In this document: positions 17,074-27,687 of the stretch, piece after piece
Numbering within the stretch: position 1 is the stretch's first letter
Layout: each line of letters starts with the position of its first letter
DNA from: Parahoeflea alexandrii
Lineage (GTDB): Bacteria > Pseudomonadota > Alphaproteobacteria > Rhizobiales > Rhizobiaceae
Direction of reading: 5' to 3'
Assembly (NCBI RefSeq): GCF_027214025.1
Contig: NZ_JAPWHB010000002.1
Coordinates: forward strand, 806,001 to 870,000
DNA: 64,000 bases
Made by a program: the position numbers and the translations under genes
Notes under the pieces: generated by a model
Told to the model about the DNA's origin: nothing
Seen by the model: the letters and a program-made list of their open reading frames with translations, nothing else
Databases searched by the model: none

Positions 17074-17718
17074 TTAGAACTCCACACCGATCTGCGCCTT
17101 GATGCCGGACCGGAACGGATGCTTGATCATTTCCATCTCGGTCACCAGATCGGCATACTCGATCAGCTCTTCCTTGGCGTTGCGGCCGGTGAGCACCACA
17201 TGGGTCATCGCCGGTTTCTCGGCCTCCAGAAACGCGATCACCTCGTTCACATCGAGATAGTCATAGCGGATGGCGATGTTGATCTCGTCAAGCAGCACCA
17301 TTGAATTGCGCTCGTCGCGGATCATCTCTTTTGCTTTCTCCCAGGCGGCCTTCGCCATCTCGATGTCGCGCGCCTTGTCCTGGGTGTCCCAGGTGAAGCC
17401 CTCGCCCATGGTGTGGAACTGGCACAGGTCGGAGAAATGCCTGAGGATCAGGTCACGCTCGCCGGTCGACATCGCGCCCTTGATGAACTGCACCACGGCG
17501 CAATGCTTGCCGTGGGCGATATGACGGAAGATCATGCCGAAGGCGGCCGATGACTTGCCCTTGCCCTTGCCGGTATGGACGATCACCAGCCCCTTCTCGC
17601 CTGTCTTGGTGGCCATGATCTTCTCGCGCGCCACCTTCTTCTTGGCCATTTTCTCGGCATGGCGGGCGTTGAGTTCGTCCTCGCTCATGCCATCGGTGAT
17701 TTTTCCGCGTTCGCTCAT
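17074..17718 (-). CDS. cobO: cob(I)yrinic acid a,c-diamide adenosyltransferase CobO
   Basis: A 214-residue CobA(Salmonella)/CobO/BtuR-type corrinoid adenosyltransferase. The P-loop VIVHTGKGKGKSSAAFG is visible near residue 45, followed by VVQFIKGA and LLDEINIAIRYDYL. The start at 17718 (MSERGKIT) is chosen over an upstream in-frame codon without conserved sequence. It adds the adenosyl group to the cobalt after reduction to Co(I), directly downstream of CobN function. Confidence 0.95.
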   Translation of the reverse strand: MSERGKITDGMSEDELNARHAEKMAKKKVAREKIMATKTGEKGLVIVHTGKGKGKSSAAFGMIFRHIAHGKHCAVVQFIKGAMSTGERDLILRHFSDLCQFHTMGEGFTWDTQDKARDIEMAKAAWEKAKEMIRDERNSMVLLDEINIAIRYDYLDVNEVIAFLEAEKPAMTHVVLTGRNAKEELIEYADLVTEMEMIKHPFRSGIKAQIGVEF

Positions 17719-17787
17719 CGCATATCCATCCTGTCCATCATCATGTCGGACAAGCGGCAATGGCCGCCTGCCGTTTTCCTATTGGGC

Positions 17788-18225
17788 CTACACAACCCCG
17801 GCGATGTCAAAGGTCTTTGCAAACCAGATCCGCTGCGGCGCGCCGCCATGGGCAGGCAACCGGCCACATTCGGTGTAGCCGAGACTTTCGTAAAACCGTG
17901 GCGCCTGGAATTCGAACGTGTCGAGATAGACCCCGACAAGCCCCCGCTGCCGGGCGATCTCTTCCGCCCTGGCAAGCAGCATTTTGCCAATCCCGCTGCC
18001 CCGCTGCTCCTCGGTGACCCCAAGCAGCTTGATGAACAGCCAGCGCTGCACCGAATGCGCCGTCAGGCCCCCGGCCAACCGGCCACCGGCATCAACCGCC
18101 TTGAGATGCAGCGGCACCGGATCGAACGGATGGCCCCGCCTGGCGGCCGGCTCGTCGACAATCGCCTCGATCGTTGCGGCGAATTCGGGGTCGCCGATTT
18201 CGTCAACCGTGATTTCAAACGTCAT
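17788..18225 (-). CDS. GNAT-family N-acetyltransferase
   Basis: A 145-residue single-domain GNAT protein. The acetyl-CoA site pattern LGVTEEQRGSGIGKMLLARAEEIA and the C-terminal FYESLGYTECG are clear. The substrate is unknown. It sits between cobN and cobO on the same strand, spaced by 46 and 69 bases, so co-transcription is possible, but nothing links it to cobalamin chemistry. Confidence 0.85.
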   Translation of the reverse strand: MTFEITVDEIGDPEFAATIEAIVDEPAARRGHPFDPVPLHLKAVDAGGRLAGGLTAHSVQRWLFIKLLGVTEEQRGSGIGKMLLARAEEIARQRGLVGVYLDTFEFQAPRFYESLGYTECGRLPAHGGAPQRIWFAKTFDIAGVV

Positions 18226-18271
18226 GCAGTGTCCCTATCCAATCGCGCTGCCGGCCCATGACCGCGCAGCC

Positions 18272-21200
18272 TTATTCACGCCCGGGCGCTTGTCCCGCCA
18301 GTTCGCCAAGCGCAAACTTGGCCGAATTGCTCTTCGGCGTCCACAGCCCGCGCTCGATCGCCTCTTCGAATTTCGCCGCCATTTCCTGAAGCGCATCGGG
18401 GTTCTTGTCGCGCAGGAAGGCGAGCGTCTCCTCGTCCATCAGGTAGGCCTGGTAGACCGCGTCGAAATGCGCGTCGCGCACCGCCCCGGTGGTCGCGGCA
18501 AAGGCGAACAGGTAATCCACCGTCGCCGCCATTTCGAAGGCGCCCTTGTAGCCGTGCCGCTTGACGCCATCGATCCACTTCGGATTGACCGCGCGGCCGC
18601 GCACCACACGCGCAATTTCTTCTTCCAGCGAACGGATCACCGGACGTTCGGGCCGGGAATGGTCGTTGTGATAGATCGCAGGCCGCGTGCCCCTTGCTGC
18701 TTCCACCGCGGCCGTCATGCCACCCTCGAACTGGTAGTAGTCGTCGGAATCGAGGAGGTCATGCTCGCGGTTGTCCTGGTTCTGCACCACCGCCTCCACC
18801 GTCGAGAGCCGCTGTTCGAAGAGCTTGTGCGCCGCCTGCCCCTCTTCGCCCGCGCCATAGGCATAGCCGCCCCAGACGACGAAGGCCTCGGCCAGGTCGC
18901 TGCGGTCGGTCCAGCCGCCCTCGTCGATCAGCGCCTGCAGTCCGGCGCCATAAGCACCCGGCTTTGAACCGAACACCCGGAACGAGGCCCGGCGATAGGC
19001 CTCTGCTTCGCTCATCCCGGCCTCGACCAGCCGCGCGCTTTCGGCCCTCGCCCGCGCCGCAAGCGGATTGTCGGCCGCATCCTCGTCAAGTGCCGCCACC
19101 GCGCGCACCGCCCGGTCAAACAGCGAGATCTGGTCGGGAAACGCATCCCGGAAAAAGCCCGAAATCCTCAAGGTCACGTCGACGCGCGGCCGGTTCATCA
19201 TCGCCAGCGGAATGATCTCGTAGCCGGTCACCCGCCGCGAAGCCGGGTCCCACAGCGGCTTGGCGCCGATCAGCGCCAGCGCCTGCGCGATGTCGTCACC
19301 GCCGGTGCGCATGTTTGACGTACCCCATGCGGTCAGCGCCATCGAGGTCGGCCATTCGCCATGATCCTGCACGTGGCGGGTGACCAGGAGCTCCGCCGAT
19401 TTCCGGCCAAGCTCCCAGGCCGCCGGCGTCGGCACCGCGCGGCTGTCGACCGAATAGAAATTCCGCCCCGTCGGCAGCACATCCGGCCGCCCCCGCGTCG
19501 GTGCGCCCGATGGTCCAGGGGCCACGAACCGTCCGTCGAGTGCGGTGAGAAGTCCGTCGATCTCCGCGGCTCCACAGGCCTCGACCGACGGCTTGATCCG
19601 CTGTTCGATCTCCTCCATCACCGCCCGCGTCTCAGCCCAGCCGTCCGACACCGGTGTGCGCCCCGAGACCAGGTCGATCGCCAGCAGCTCGATGCGCTCC
19701 ACCGTATCGCCATTGCTGCGCCAGGGGTCGGCGGAGACGGCTTGCAGCTCTGCCGGCCTGGGACCGGTCCAGGGATCGGCCATGGCGCAGTCGAGCGGAT
19801 CGAACGAAGCCCCCTCCCCACCCCCTCCCCACACGGGGGAGGGGCTCGGCTCAGCATTCCCGGGGCGGTCTCGGAGACCCTTTGGCGTCTGAGACTGCGG
19901 ATCGTCTGTAACATCATTTACTGGCGACACAGCTGCCTGAACTTTTGGTGCGATGGCACGACCTGCTAGCCCCTCCCCCTTGTGGGGAGGGGTTGGGGAG
20001 GGGTCTTTCTTGGACAACCCCAGATCACGCGCGATCGCCCGGTGCAGGCTATCCTCGCCAGGCCCCTCGCCGCGTTTGATCCGCGCCAGCGCCACCGTCA
20101 GGTCGGTCAACAATCCACCCTCCGGCGATTTGCCGAAAATGTGCAGCCCGTCGCGGATCTGCATTTCCTTGAGGTCGCACAGCCAGGCGTCGAGCTTTTC
20201 AAGCGCCAGGTCATCGTCATCGCCCGGTGCGATCCCTGCGTCCGCATCAAGCCCGATGTCGCGCACCAGATCGAGGATCTGGCCCTTAAGCAGCTTCAGC
20301 CGTCGCGGATCGTGGCCCGATGCCTCGTAATATTCATCGACCAGCGCTTCCAGATCCTTGAGCGGGCCGTAGCTTTCCGCCCGTGTCAGCGGCGGCGTCA
20401 GATGATCGATGATGACGGCCGAAGTGCGCCGCTTGGCCTGCGTCCCCTCGCCCGGATCGTTGACGATGAACGGATAGACATGCGGTGTCGGCCCGAGCAC
20501 GGCTTCGGGGAAACACGCGCGGGAAAGTGCCAGCGCTTTCCCCGGCAGCCATTCGAGATTGCCGTGCTTGCCCATGTGGATGACGGCATGCACATCGAAT
20601 TGCTCCCGCAGCCACGCATAGAAGGCGAAATAGCCATGCGGCGGCACCAGGTCCGGCGCGTGATAGCTTGCCTTCGGATCGATGTTGTAGCCGCGCGCCG
20701 GCTGGATGCCGACAACCACATGGCCAAAACGCAACAGCCCGAGACGGAAGGCTCCGTCTCGAAAGAACGGATCGTCCTCCGGGCGGCCCCAACGCTCATA
20801 CACTGCATCCCTGATTGACGGATCGAGTGTTTCGAAGAAAGCCTGGTATGCATCAAGCGCCAGTTGCTCGCCGCCTTCACGGTCAGCGCGGTTCGCATTG
20901 GTCGGCCCGGCCTTCAGCGCCGTCACCAGCGCATCCCCATCGGCGGGCAGGTCACCGGTTTGATACCCGGCCGCCGCCATCGCGCGCAGCACTTCCACCG
21001 TGCCCGCCGGCGTATCGAGCCCGACACCGTTGGCGATGCGGCCATCACGATTCGGATAGTTGGCCAGCACGATCGCCACTCGCCGCTCGGCCGCCTCGGT
21101 ACGCCGCAACCTTGCCCAGCGTGAAGCCAGCTCGGCGACAAACCGCACCCGGTCAGGTTCCGGCGCATGGGTGACGATGTTGGCTTCGACCGTCTCGTCA

Positions 21201-22213
21201 AACCGCGCCGCCGACTTGAACGACACCGCCCGGCTCAGGACCCGGCCGTCAACCTCCGGCAATGCCACATGCATCGCCAGGTCGCGCGATGTCAGGCCCT
21301 GCTGCGATCCGGCCCAGGCCTCGCGCCCGCCGCCGGCAAACACCGCCTGCAGCACCGGAGCGCCGGTCGATTCGAGCACGGTGCCCCTGGTCGCGCCGCC
21401 CGGCGAAGACACCGCGAACCCGGTTGCGTTGATCACCACGTCCGGCGCGGCATCGGAAAAGATCGCTTCGACCGTCCCCACCGAAACCGGATCCTTGAGG
21501 CTCGAGACGAACACCGGCAGCGCATTGATGCCCTGATCCGCCAGCGCCTCGCACAGGGCTGCGACAGGGGCGGTCTGGCCGCTCTGCACCAGCGCCCGGT
21601 AAAAGCAGATCGCAGCCACCGGCGCGCCATCCCGCCAGCCCTTGCGAAGGTCCGCCAGCGTGGGGTTGGACGCGCCCGGATGCCACAGCCCCGCCTTCAG
21701 CAGCGGAGCGGCAGGCGCGGGCCGTTCGCCGCCGGAGATCAGTGCTTCGGCAAACTCGATGAGCCCGCGCGCATTCTCCGCGCCGCCTTCGATCAGGTAG
21801 GCCCACAATTGCTCGCGCGCTTCCCTGTCCAGCGTCGACAATGGCTCCAGCCCCGGGTCGGGCCGGTCATCGCCGGGAAGTGCTGCGATCTGGAAACCAT
21901 GCGCAACCGAGGCCGCATGCAGGCTTTCAAGCGCATAGGAGAAATAGCTGGCGCCGCCGAGCGCCCGCACGATCACCAGCTTGGCATGCCGCGCCATCTT
22001 GGCAACGAAGGTGTCGACCGACATCGGGTGCTTGAGATCGGAAAGGCTTGCCAGCCGCCATTTCAGCCGCCCGGTTGTCTGCCGTGCGGCGGCTACGCTC
22101 GCAAGTTCGGTATCCGCCGCGCTCAGAAACAGGATGTCGCCGGGCGACTGGCCCAGATCGACGGCCTCGTCGCCATCGCTCAGGCTTCCTTTCTGCGCGA
22201 CAAGAAGATGCAT
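18272..22213 (-). CDS. cobN: cobaltochelatase subunit CobN
   Basis: A 1313-residue large subunit of the ATP-dependent aerobic cobaltochelatase, which inserts cobalt into hydrogenobyrinic acid a,c-diamide together with CobS and CobT (neither is in the window). Conserved stretches such as GIQPARGYNIDPKASYHAPDLVPP (abbreviated here), HMGKHGNLEWLPGKA and GTSNMRTGGDDIAQAL are visible. Residues about 736-802 are proline/glycine-rich low-complexity sequence encoded by a palindromic repeat pair (19808-20006), apparently an in-frame insertion; it falls between conserved blocks, so activity is probably kept. It follows cobW by a few bases. Confidence 0.95.
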   Translation of the reverse strand: MHLLVAQKGSLSDGDEAVDLGQSPGDILFLSAADTELASVAAARQTTGRLKWRLASLSDLKHPMSVDTFVAKMARHAKLVIVRALGGASYFSYALESLHAASVAHGFQIAALPGDDRPDPGLEPLSTLDREAREQLWAYLIEGGAENARGLIEFAEALISGGERPAPAAPLLKAGLWHPGASNPTLADLRKGWRDGAPVAAICFYRALVQSGQTAPVAALCEALADQGINALPVFVSSLKDPVSVGTVEAIFSDAAPDVVINATGFAVSSPGGATRGTVLESTGAPVLQAVFAGGGREAWAGSQQGLTSRDLAMHVALPEVDGRVLSRAVSFKSAARFDETVEANIVTHAPEPDRVRFVAELASRWARLRRTEAAERRVAIVLANYPNRDGRIANGVGLDTPAGTVEVLRAMAAAGYQTGDLPADGDALVTALKAGPTNANRADREGGEQLALDAYQAFFETLDPSIRDAVYERWGRPEDDPFFRDGAFRLGLLRFGHVVVGIQPARGYNIDPKASYHAPDLVPPHGYFAFYAWLREQFDVHAVIHMGKHGNLEWLPGKALALSRACFPEAVLGPTPHVYPFIVNDPGEGTQAKRRTSAVIIDHLTPPLTRAESYGPLKDLEALVDEYYEASGHDPRRLKLLKGQILDLVRDIGLDADAGIAPGDDDDLALEKLDAWLCDLKEMQIRDGLHIFGKSPEGGLLTDLTVALARIKRGEGPGEDSLHRAIARDLGLSKKDPSPTPPHKGEGLAGRAIAPKVQAAVSPVNDVTDDPQSQTPKGLRDRPGNAEPSPSPVWGGGGEGASFDPLDCAMADPWTGPRPAELQAVSADPWRSNGDTVERIELLAIDLVSGRTPVSDGWAETRAVMEEIEQRIKPSVEACGAAEIDGLLTALDGRFVAPGPSGAPTRGRPDVLPTGRNFYSVDSRAVPTPAAWELGRKSAELLVTRHVQDHGEWPTSMALTAWGTSNMRTGGDDIAQALALIGAKPLWDPASRRVTGYEIIPLAMMNRPRVDVTLRISGFFRDAFPDQISLFDRAVRAVAALDEDAADNPLAARARAESARLVEAGMSEAEAYRRASFRVFGSKPGAYGAGLQALIDEGGWTDRSDLAEAFVVWGGYAYGAGEEGQAAHKLFEQRLSTVEAVVQNQDNREHDLLDSDDYYQFEGGMTAAVEAARGTRPAIYHNDHSRPERPVIRSLEEEIARVVRGRAVNPKWIDGVKRHGYKGAFEMAATVDYLFAFAATTGAVRDAHFDAVYQAYLMDEETLAFLRDKNPDALQEMAAKFEEAIERGLWTPKSNSAKFALGELAGQAPGRE
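19808..19846. repeat. 39-nt C/G-rich repeat arm, left copy, inside cobN
   Basis: The sequence reads as a CCCCTCCCC-rich run followed by a small GGGGGAGGGG hairpin half. It is an inverted copy of 19968-20006, with 36 of 39 positions identical by my alignment. Both copies lie in the coding sequence of cobN. The pattern is common as an intergenic palindromic repeat in alphaproteobacteria. Confidence 0.8.
19968..20006. repeat. 39-nt C/G-rich repeat arm, right copy, inside cobN
   Basis: An inverted copy of 19808-19846 with three mismatches. The two arms enclose 121 bases. Together they contribute about 67 codons to cobN without breaking the frame, giving residues such as PTPPHKGEGLAGRA and PSPSPVWGGGGEG. 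Confidence 0.8.
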
Positions 22214-22218
22214 CCCGC

Positions 22219-23274
<1,056 letters not shown>

Positions 23275-23278
23275 CGGG

Positions 23279-23803
23279 TCAACCCTTCATCTTCATTGGC
23301 AGGCCGGCGGCGACGAAATAGACCTCGTCGGCCAGTCTTGCGATTGATTGGTGGAGGCGGCCGGCATGATCGCGAAACGCGCGCGCCATGGCGTTGTCAG
23401 GCACAATGCCGAGACCCACCTCATTCGATACGAAGACCACCGGCCCTTTCAGCAAAGGCAGCGATCCGGAAAGTTCGGCAAACGCGGCGTCGAGATCGTG
23501 CTCGCCGAGCATCAGATTGGTGACCCACAGGGTCAGGCAGTCGACGAGGACCGGACGATCGGCGCGCGCATTCTCAGCGAGCGCCCCGGCCAGTTCGACA
23601 GGCGCCTCGACGGTTTCCCATCCTGCTCCGCGCCGGTCCTGATGCGTCGTGATGCGCGCGCGCATTTCATCGTCCCAGGCCTGGCCTGTCGCAAGGTAAA
23701 GCCTTGACTCAGAAGCCTGCTCGACCAGACCTTCGGCAAAGGCGGACTTGCCCGAGCGCGCCCCGCCGAGCACAAGCGTCACCGCTGGCAGATTGCCCGT
23801 CAC
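23279..23803 (-). CDS. cobP: adenosylcobinamide kinase / adenosylcobinamide-phosphate guanylyltransferase CobP
   Basis: A 174-residue bifunctional enzyme that phosphorylates adenosylcobinamide and then forms GDP-cobinamide. P-loop [14 protein letters not shown], then [17 protein letters not shown] with the HQDRRGAGW guanylylation-histidine region, [11 protein letters not shown] and [12 protein letters not shown] are present. I chose GTG at 23803, seven bases after the cbtA stop; the frame is open for another 67 codons upstream but only in cbtA shadow. The resulting length is normal for CobP. Confidence 0.92.
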   Translation of the reverse strand: MTGNLPAVTLVLGGARSGKSAFAEGLVEQASESRLYLATGQAWDDEMRARITTHQDRRGAGWETVEAPVELAGALAENARADRPVLVDCLTLWVTNLMLGEHDLDAAFAELSGSLPLLKGPVVFVSNEVGLGIVPDNAMARAFRDHAGRLHQSIARLADEVYFVAAGLPMKMKG

Positions 23804-23810
23804 GCCCCGG

Positions 23811-24566
23811 TCACGCTTCTGCGTCCCTGGGAATTCGGGACAGGAAAAATCCCAGCAGACCACCGAGCAACAGCCAGAAGAACAATGTGGTTGCGAGCGA
23901 CGCAGCCGCATAGGCCGAGGCGATATAGGCGGGAACTTCGCTCGAAAGATCCTCAGGCACCGGTGATCCCCACACATGCGGCGCAACGATGATGACGACA
24001 CCAAGCACCTTGACCAGCCATTCCGGCCGCATCGTCAGACACCAGACCCCGATTGCGGAAGCCAGCACGGCAATCATCCACCAGGCCTGCCGGTCGCCGA
24101 GATCGGCGTAGGGAAACCCCGGCACCGCCGGCGGCAGGCTCATCGCGGGCGCAAGCTGGACGCAGAACCATGCAGCCGTCCCGAGCAGCACGCCTCGCAC
24201 CACGCCGTCACGGCCTGCCGGGAACTCGAGCCCCGCGAGCAGCGCCACGGCTGCCAGCATCAGCGCAAAGCCGGCGCCGGCAACCAGGTTGGCAAGAATT
24301 GTATCGCCCAGCCGACCAAGACCGAGCATGGAGCCGTCATCCTCGCTGCCGGAGCCGTGCGCACCTGCGTCATGGCTGTGACCGGCGGACTCCGTGTCTT
24401 CTGCCGTGCCTGCATCAGCCGTACCGTGATGGTGTCCGGCTTCGCCATCCTCATAGGCCTCGGCCTGCATGATCAGCGGAATCGTCTTGACATATTGGGC
24501 GGGCGTTATTGCCATACCGGCAATCAGCCCGGCGGCCAGAGCCGCCAGGAGCAACCTGACAATCAT
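23811..24566 (-). CDS. cbtA: CbtA family predicted cobalt transporter subunit
   Basis: A 251-residue membrane protein with about six hydrophobic helices and a histidine-rich loop between the first and second ([13 protein letters not shown] and [10 protein letters not shown], about residues 41-72). This matches CbtA, predicted to form a cobalt importer with CbtB, assigned by others from B12-riboswitch context. It lies 12 bases after cbtB and directly before cobP, under the riboswitch at 24816-25173. Confidence 0.88.
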   Translation of the reverse strand: MIVRLLLAALAAGLIAGMAITPAQYVKTIPLIMQAEAYEDGEAGHHHGTADAGTAEDTESAGHSHDAGAHGSGSEDDGSMLGLGRLGDTILANLVAGAGFALMLAAVALLAGLEFPAGRDGVVRGVLLGTAAWFCVQLAPAMSLPPAVPGFPYADLGDRQAWWMIAVLASAIGVWCLTMRPEWLVKVLGVVIIVAPHVWGSPVPEDLSSEVPAYIASAYAAASLATTLFFWLLLGGLLGFFLSRIPRDAEA

Positions 24567-24578
24567 GAGATCAATTCC

Positions 24579-24758
24579 TTAGTGGCAGGGAAAGCCGTAG
24601 GAATGACGGGTGTCGTGCGCCGCATCGTGCAGCGTCTGCGAGTTGGCAAGGCCAACCCCGAACACCAGAATGGAACCGATGACCAGAGCCATCAGGCCGG
24701 CAACGGTGCGTGCGCCGTTACGATCGGTCAGGGAAAGCGAAACAGATTTAGCAGTCAT
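24579..24758 (-). CDS. cbtB: CbtB family small membrane protein
   Basis: A 59-residue protein, too short for many gene callers. It has one transmembrane helix (about residues 20-38, with VAGLMALVIGSILVFGVGLA) and a C-terminal histidine-containing tail with HDAAHDTRHSYGFPCH, the CbtB signature. GGAGG lies six bases before ATG at 24758. It is the first gene after the cobalamin riboswitch and is followed by cbtA. The terminal histidines suggest metal capture on the periplasmic side. Confidence 0.9.
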   Translation of the reverse strand: MTAKSVSLSLTDRNGARTVAGLMALVIGSILVFGVGLANSQTLHDAAHDTRHSYGFPCH

Positions 24759-24815
24759 GACAACCTCCGTGAATGACTTCGGGAAAACATTCTCCCAAAG
24801 GTCCGGCTCTCAACC

Positions 24816-25173
24816 GGTGCGAATGGCAGGTCTCCTGGCTCACGGGTCGCGTCGACGTTGCCGTCGAACATCGGCTGATATCGGCCTTCCCAACGTTGAG
24901 GCGGTCATGAAAACGGGACGATTCGTAGACAAAGAGGCGTCCGCGCCGATTGATCATGCCGCCACGTCAGTGGCTTGTCCGGTCCGGAAGCTTCAGGTTG
25001 ACGGAACGGCACCATTGCCCTCCGCTACACTGCCCTTCCAGGGCCGGTGATATCTGCCTCGCCGCTCTACAGTCGCGGGGTCGGCTGCGATAAGGATGCC
25101 CTGATTGGGTCCACCCCGTCGCATTCCCTTTTGATCCTGAAAACCAACTTGGGTTTCTGGAACCATTCGAACC
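24816..25173 (-). ncRNA. cobalamin riboswitch upstream of cbtB-cbtA-cobP
   Basis: On the minus strand the B12 box AGCCAGGAGACCTGCC is at 24840-24825. Upstream are AAAAGGGAA, the core-type CCCCGCGACTGTAG, GCCACTG and GGGAAGG, in the usual order for a cobalamin riboswitch. The ends pair as P1: GGTTCGAATGG (25173-25163) with CCATTCGCACC (24826-24816), one mismatch. At about 358 nt it is longer than the common form of around 200 nt, with extra sequence before the B12 box and around P6. It should lower cbtB expression when cobalamin is plentiful. The 57 bases down to cbtB hold a short GGGA/TCCC hairpin that may act with it. Confidence 0.92.
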
Positions 25174-25232
25174 TCAACTGATAGGCCGCACACTGCGGAC
25201 TGTCAATCGAGACTGCGCCATCGCGCGATCCG

Positions 25233-26699
25233 TCAGCGACGCATCAGTGCGGATGTCTGCATCAGGCGCTCGAACCCGACGAGACGGTCAAGCTCGGCGG
25301 CGATATCATCCAGCGCCGCATCGACATCGGCGCGATAATTGGTTTCGCCACCGCGGATTCCGAACTCGGCCAGCAACCTCGCGCGATAGGCGTCTGAATC
25401 GAACAGGCCGTGCAAATAGGTTCCCGACACCTTGCCGTCGGGCGAAATCGCGCCGTCCGGACGTCCGTCGAGAAACGTCATCGGCCGGGCGCTGTCCGGG
25501 CCGTGGCTGACGCCGAGGTGGATCTCGTAGCCGGACAGATCGACGTCGTGCTCGGCCGAGCGCGCCTGGATGTTGCGGACGGTCTTCTCGGGCGCCATTT
25601 CGGTCTCGATGTCGAGCAGACCGAGCCCTTCGACGACCCGGTCTTCGCCTTCGAGCCCGAGCGGGTCGCTGACCCTGCGCCCCAGCATCTGGTAGCCGCC
25701 GCAAATGCCGATGATCCGCCCGCCGCGCCGCTGATGCGCGAGCAGATCGGCGTCCCAGCCCTGTCGGCGGAAATCGGCCAGGTCGGAAATCGTCGATTTC
25801 GATCCCGGCAGGATCACCAGAGCGGCATCTTCGGGCAGCCGCTCGCCTGGACGCACGAACGCCAACTCCACATCCGGCTCGGCCTTGAGCGGATCGAAAT
25901 CGTCGAAATTGGCGATCCGCGACAACACCGGCACCGCGATCTTGAGCCCGCGCTTGGCGCCCTGAACCAACCGCTCGAGCGCAACCGAATCCTCCGCCGG
26001 CAGCCGCGCCGCGGCCTTCAACCAGGGCACGACGCCCAGGCAGGACCAGCCGGTGAAACCGCCGACGGCGGCGATGCCGTCGTCAAACAGGCTGACATCG
26101 CCGCGGAACTTGTTGATCAGATAACCCGCGACCATCGCCCGGTCTTCATCCGGAAGGATCGTGTGCGTGCCGACGATCGACGCGATCACTCCACCGCGGT
26201 CAATATCGCCGACAAGAACGACCGGAACACCGGCCAATGTCGCAAACCCCATATTGGCGATGTCGCCAGCCCTCAGGTTGATTTCCGCCGGCGAGCCGGC
26301 GCCCTCCACCAGCACCAGATCCGCCTCGGCGCTGACGCGGCCGAAACTCTCCATCACCGCCGCCATCAGCTGTGGCTTGAGTTTCTGGTAATCGCGGCCC
26401 CGGGCATGGCCGAAGACCCTTCCCTGCACCACCACCTGCGAGCCGGTTTCCGACTGCGGCTTGAGCAGCACCGGGTTCATGTGCACGCTCGGCGGCACCC
26501 GGCAGGCCAACGCCTGCAGCCATTGCGCCCGTCCGATTTCGCCGCCGTCGTCGGCAACGGCGGCGTTGTTGGACATGTTTTGCGGCTTGAACGGACGAAC
26601 CTTCAGGCCGTGATTTGCCGACAGCCGGCAAAAGCCCGCAACCAGCACGGTCTTGCCGACATCCGACCCTGTACCCTGAAACATCAATGCCCTTGTCAT
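25233..26699 (-). CDS. cobQ: cobyric acid synthase CobQ
   Basis: A 488-residue ATP- and glutamine-dependent amidase that amidates side chains b, d, e and g of adenosylcobyrinic a,c-diamide. The N-terminal domain has [17 protein letters not shown] and [11 protein letters not shown]; the C-terminal glutamine amidotransferase has [13 protein letters not shown] and [15 protein letters not shown] with the nucleophilic cysteine. It is separate from the cbt operon: its end lies 60 bases beyond the riboswitch start, so it needs its own promoter upstream of 26699. Confidence 0.96.
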   Translation of the reverse strand: MTRALMFQGTGSDVGKTVLVAGFCRLSANHGLKVRPFKPQNMSNNAAVADDGGEIGRAQWLQALACRVPPSVHMNPVLLKPQSETGSQVVVQGRVFGHARGRDYQKLKPQLMAAVMESFGRVSAEADLVLVEGAGSPAEINLRAGDIANMGFATLAGVPVVLVGDIDRGGVIASIVGTHTILPDEDRAMVAGYLINKFRGDVSLFDDGIAAVGGFTGWSCLGVVPWLKAAARLPAEDSVALERLVQGAKRGLKIAVPVLSRIANFDDFDPLKAEPDVELAFVRPGERLPEDAALVILPGSKSTISDLADFRRQGWDADLLAHQRRGGRIIGICGGYQMLGRRVSDPLGLEGEDRVVEGLGLLDIETEMAPEKTVRNIQARSAEHDVDLSGYEIHLGVSHGPDSARPMTFLDGRPDGAISPDGKVSGTYLHGLFDSDAYRARLLAEFGIRGGETNYRADVDAALDDIAAELDRLVGFERLMQTSALMRR

Positions 26700-26931
26700 G
26701 GAGCCGTCGATAGCACCGCGGACCGCGGATCAAAAGGGCTTTCGTGGCTCTCCCGGCAACCATTGCTTCACCCTGTTTTCGCAACTGCGGGAAATTCTTT
26801 TTGCGACATCTGAATTGCGACACGACGCGACGGTTTCGATGCAGCTTGGCGCTCGCGATGAGCATAGATCAGCCACAGATGGTGCTTGCCATTTGAAGAA
26901 TGTCGTCAACACCAAACGGAAGGACATCGCC

Positions 26932-27063
26932 ATGTTGTACGTATTCAACTCCGCCAATCGCGTTCAGATCGCATGGAACAGCGTGCTTCCGGCTCCGAAG
27001 GCAAACGAGAAGCCCCGTTCCGGCGCGCTCAACAACCTCATCCGTACACTTTCCGCCGGCTGA
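26932..27063 (+). CDS. small hypothetical protein, 43 aa
   Basis: An open frame of 43 codons with a good ribosome site (GGAAGGA about six bases before ATG) and a strong intrinsic terminator 40 bases after the stop, so it looks like a separate transcript. The product (MLYVFNSANRVQIAWNSVL then a proline/lysine-rich middle and SGALNNLIRTLSAG) has no motif I recognise. Short proteins of this style in rhizobia are often stress-induced. The upstream 232 bases after cobQ contain no other gene. Confidence 0.5.
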   Translation: MLYVFNSANRVQIAWNSVLPAPKANEKPRSGALNNLIRTLSAG

Positions 27064-27103
27064 AGTGCCCTCCCGGAAACACCGGAAGCAATAAATTCAG
27101 ACA

Positions 27104-27139
27104 GGCCGGATGCGCAAGCGTCCGGCCTTTTTCTTTTTT
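27104..27139 (+). terminator. intrinsic terminator after the 43-aa gene
   Basis: A stem GGCCGGATGC / GCGTCCGGCC (27104-27113 and 27118-27127, one T-G pair) with a GCAA loop, followed by a T-rich run to 27139. This is a strong rho-independent terminator for plus-strand transcription. Confidence 0.85.
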
Positions 27140-27160
27140 CCACAAGCTCTAAAATGCGAA

Positions 27161-27190
27161 GGCCGCCGGGCTCTTTCGATCCCGGCGGCC
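27161..27190. repeat. 10-bp perfect hairpin
   Basis: GGCCGCCGGG (27161-27170) and CCCGGCGGCC (27181-27190) form a perfect inverted repeat around CTCTTTCGAT. There is no T run on the plus strand. On the minus strand it is followed by a weak T-rich stretch, so a weak minus-strand terminator is possible. Confidence 0.5.
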
Positions 27191-27687
27191 TGCCAAAATA
27201 CACTGACGCCCTCACAAAAACGCGCGAGGGTCGCGACATCCCGGTACGCAATACCTGATCCGGGATGGTCGGCGGTTGTCCCCCGCCGTGCAAACAGGTT
27301 TAACCCGGACATCCTTACCGGAGGGTTATTGAAACCCTAAGCATTCGTGAATCCTGCGAATTATTTCGGCATACCCCTCACATATGATGCGCTGCACTAC
27401 CGGTGACCGTCTGAATCACGAATTCTCGATGCTACGGTTGATTTCTTTCGCCAAGTCCTTACCCTGATAGACGGCATTTCAATTGGCCATTCGCCTTCGA
27501 CAGAGTTCCGTTGGCTCAACTTGCGCCGTTTGATGTCGCCTTTGCGTCTTAGTTGGCGCTTGAAATGGTTTTCAATGACCATGAGGCGAATTGCCTTCAA
27601 TTCCATCGGTGTCCGGTAATCAGCAGTGACCGGGTCTGCCGAAAAACGGAACAACCACTGCATCAATAAGACTGGGAGGTCTTACAT
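27191..27687. other. 497-bp region without a convincing gene, upstream of the ABC transporter
   Basis: This stretch is AT-richer than its surroundings and carries several short stops in all frames. A minus-strand open frame of 89 codons (27397-27666) has no ribosome site and no domain character. The final bases (GGGAGG eight bases before ATG 27688) are the ribosome site of the binding-protein gene. The promoter and any GbdR-type or osmotic-control sites for the transporter should lie here; I cannot point to a specific element. Confidence 0.5.

Noticed and set aside
27397-27666. 89-codon open frame upstream of the betaine transporter
   Set aside because: It has no ribosome site, no domain character and lies antisense to the transporter leader; it is probably chance.
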